A model generated the notes under the pieces. The model had not been told where the DNA came from and did no database searches. It saw nothing but the letters and a program-made list of their open reading frames with translations. Position numbers and translations under genes: made by a program. From a virus: DNA of 56,817 bases. Positions 55,910 to 56,817 of the stretch are shown here, piece by piece. The DNA is taken from positions 1 through 56,817 of the IMG/VR virus record IMGVR_UViG_3300046822_000346; one strand, given 5' to 3'. The number at the start of each line of letters is the position of its first letter. The stretch's first letter is position 1.

Positions 55910-56632
55910 ATGCGACAGCAGCAGCGCGTGTTCCTGGTCCTAATGTGTTTCGTCGGCATAGTGTGGTTTAGCAGCGCTCCGGCGGCGCACGCACAAGGGT
56001 TGACCCCTTCAGGAGGCATTTACTTGTCACACGGACAAGCTTGTGTTACCTGGAAATCCGGGTCGTGGACCTACACGCATTGCACGACGCACTGGCACAT
56101 CTCAAACGGGCGCATCATTAGTGACAACCCGTCCTGGGTGCCTAACAACGGAGTGCCGACACACTCCACCGCCTCGGCTCCAACTCGTCCTGCATCCGTC
56201 ACCGTGACCTCGTCTCGCGCGGGACGTACCGGGCCCTGCACTTCCGCGGCTATGTTCGGCGCACGTATTACCCAGTGGACGCCACCGCCAGGGTGCTACG
56301 CGAACATCTATTACCCGCGCTTGTCAGACTATGTCTCGCGACCTTCGTTTGGTTGGTGCAACTGGTTGCCAGAGGTCATGCAACCTCAGTATACTGGCAA
56401 CGTCGCACTGCACCTACCAAGTCATGCTACTCCGCGCGTAGGGTCCACGGTGTTCTTCGCACCCGGGGTACAAGGTGCAAGCTCGGCTGGACACTATGCG
56501 TACCTAGTTGGTATTGGTCCCAACGGGTGGTTGCTGGTGGAGGAGATGAACTTCTACTTCAGGGGCGGCGGCTGGGCCAAGATCGACTACCGGTACGTTC
56601 ATGTGGGAGCTGGAATCCAGTTCCGCTACTAA
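55910..56632 (+). CDS. Secreted CHAP-domain hydrolase
   Basis: 240 residues, ATG with AGAGGAGG. Signal peptide at residues 1-28 (VFLVLMCFVGIVWFSSAPAAHA, cut after AHA). A Ser/Thr/Pro-rich linker to about 115, then a CHAP domain: Cys150 in FGWCNWLPE, PRVGSTVFFAPG, and His195 in SAGHYAYLVGI, with VEEMNF. It would cut peptidoglycan outside the membrane. Its place away from the late lysis cassette and its export signal are unusual. Confidence 0.8.
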   Translation: MRQQQRVFLVLMCFVGIVWFSSAPAAHAQGLTPSGGIYLSHGQACVTWKSGSWTYTHCTTHWHISNGRIISDNPSWVPNNGVPTHSTASAPTRPASVTVTSSRAGRTGPCTSAAMFGARITQWTPPPGCYANIYYPRLSDYVSRPSFGWCNWLPEVMQPQYTGNVALHLPSHATPRVGSTVFFAPGVQGASSAGHYAYLVGIGPNGWLLVEEMNFYFRGGGWAKIDYRYVHVGAGIQFRY

Positions 56633-56661
56633 ACACCACGCGTGCTCTAGGTATGCCAATA

Positions 56662-56692
56662 AACTGCGCAGGATTGACTCCTGCGCAGTTTT
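56662..56692 (+). terminator. Rho-independent terminator
   Basis: AACTGCGCAGGA pairs with TCCTGCGCAGTT around five bases, then TT. Follows the CHAP gene. Confidence 0.85.
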
Positions 56693-56711
56693 GCATATTG
56701 GGCAGGTACCC

Positions 56712-56743
56712 GGCGTGCCTTTTCCATCTGCCTGATTTATAAT
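56712..56743 (+). promoter_or_regulatory. Cassette promoter at the right end
   Basis: GGCGTGCC at 56712-56719, 18 bp, TATAAT at 56738-56743. The -10 context differs (TGATTTATAAT). It shows the cassette family extends beyond the window. Confidence 0.78.
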
Positions 56744-56806
56744 GAGATCATGGAAGGCGGACCGGCATGACGGCCGCCAAGCGCAGCAGTTTTGGAGGTA
56801 CCACGC

Positions 56807-56817
56807 ATGGCAAGCAC
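56807..56817 (+). CDS. Start of a further accessory gene (partial)
   Basis: TTTTGGAGG at standard spacing before ATG 56807, reading MAS before the window ends. It follows a cassette promoter, so it is very likely another small accessory gene. Confidence 0.55.

Noticed and set aside
1-56817. tRNA genes and CRISPR arrays
   Set aside because: No cloverleaf with a convincing T-loop and no regularly spaced repeat-spacer array was seen by eye; a dedicated search program would settle this.
1-56817. Integrase or lysogeny repressor
   Set aside because: No tyrosine or serine recombinase motif and no CI-like peptidase-HTH protein was found; absence holds only for this window.
56807-56817. Direct joining of the two window ends into one gene
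   Set aside because: Joining base 56817 to base 1 gives a stop after 11 codons in the frame of the right-end gene, so the ends do not form one continuous gene.

Overview
This window looks like most of the genome of a tailed phage with a long non-contractile tail (siphovirus type). It carries an HK97-type head module (terminase, portal, MuF-like protein, prohead protease, capsid), a tape measure protein, a tail assembly chaperone with a -1 frameshift, and no sheath gene. No integrase, excisionase or CI-like repressor is visible, so a lytic life is more likely than a temperate one (inference). Promoters resemble ordinary sigma-70 sites (TATAAT or TATACT) and most starts have strong GGAGG-type ribosome binding sites, so the host is a bacterium. 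I cannot name the host. Both ends cut through genes.

Layout. (1) 1-13.2 kb, plus strand: small zinc-ribbon and membrane proteins, an SNF2 helicase, a T4 endonuclease V-like protein, a Sak4-like ATPase, a DUF669-like protein, then a tightly overlapping operon for 7-deazaguanine DNA modification (queD, queE, folE, an Nmad1/DUF1599-like protein, dpdA) that runs into a DNA polymerase I carrying an N-terminal family-4 uracil-DNA glycosylase domain. (2) 13.3-14.5 kb, minus strand: four small genes. (3) 14.9-22.6 kb, plus strand: an accessory region of about 17 small, mostly unrecognised genes. Nearly every transcription unit is preceded by the same promoter cassette: an AAAACTGG half-site, 6 bp, a -35 element CCGGCGTGCC, exactly 18 bp, then TATAAT, and often a 5' UTR hairpin whose stem sequence varies while its pairing is kept. 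(4) 22.6-49.7 kb, minus strand: the late genes, read from right to left as a winged-helix-like protein, an HNH nuclease with a structured leader, small terminase, queC (detached from the rest of its pathway), large terminase, head, tail, fibres and a lysis cassette. (5) 49.7-56.8 kb, plus strand: two small ribbon-helix-helix-like proteins, an AT-rich inverted-repeat region that may be a replication origin, a prim-pol/SF3 helicase, a membrane protein with a C-terminal HTH, a RuvC-like resolvase, a SWIM-like zinc protein and a secreted CHAP-domain enzyme. The promoter cassette appears again at the right end.

How the parts work together. FolE, QueD, QueE and QueC are enough to make preQ0 from GTP, and DpdA would insert it into DNA in exchange for guanine. 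With no queF and no amidotransferase domain seen, dPreQ0 is the likeliest modified base. The prim-pol/helicase, UDG-Pol fusion, Sak4-like and DUF669-like proteins, SNF2 helicase and RuvC-like enzyme form a self-contained replication and recombination set. One 18-bp-spaced promoter design recurs across almost all early and middle operons and also once in front of the prohead protease, which suggests genome-wide coordinated control. The most unusual features are this promoter network with covarying leader hairpins, three genes whose best ribosome binding site points at an ATC codon, a membrane-anchored HTH protein, and a long inverted repeat forming a structured leader upstream of the HNH gene.
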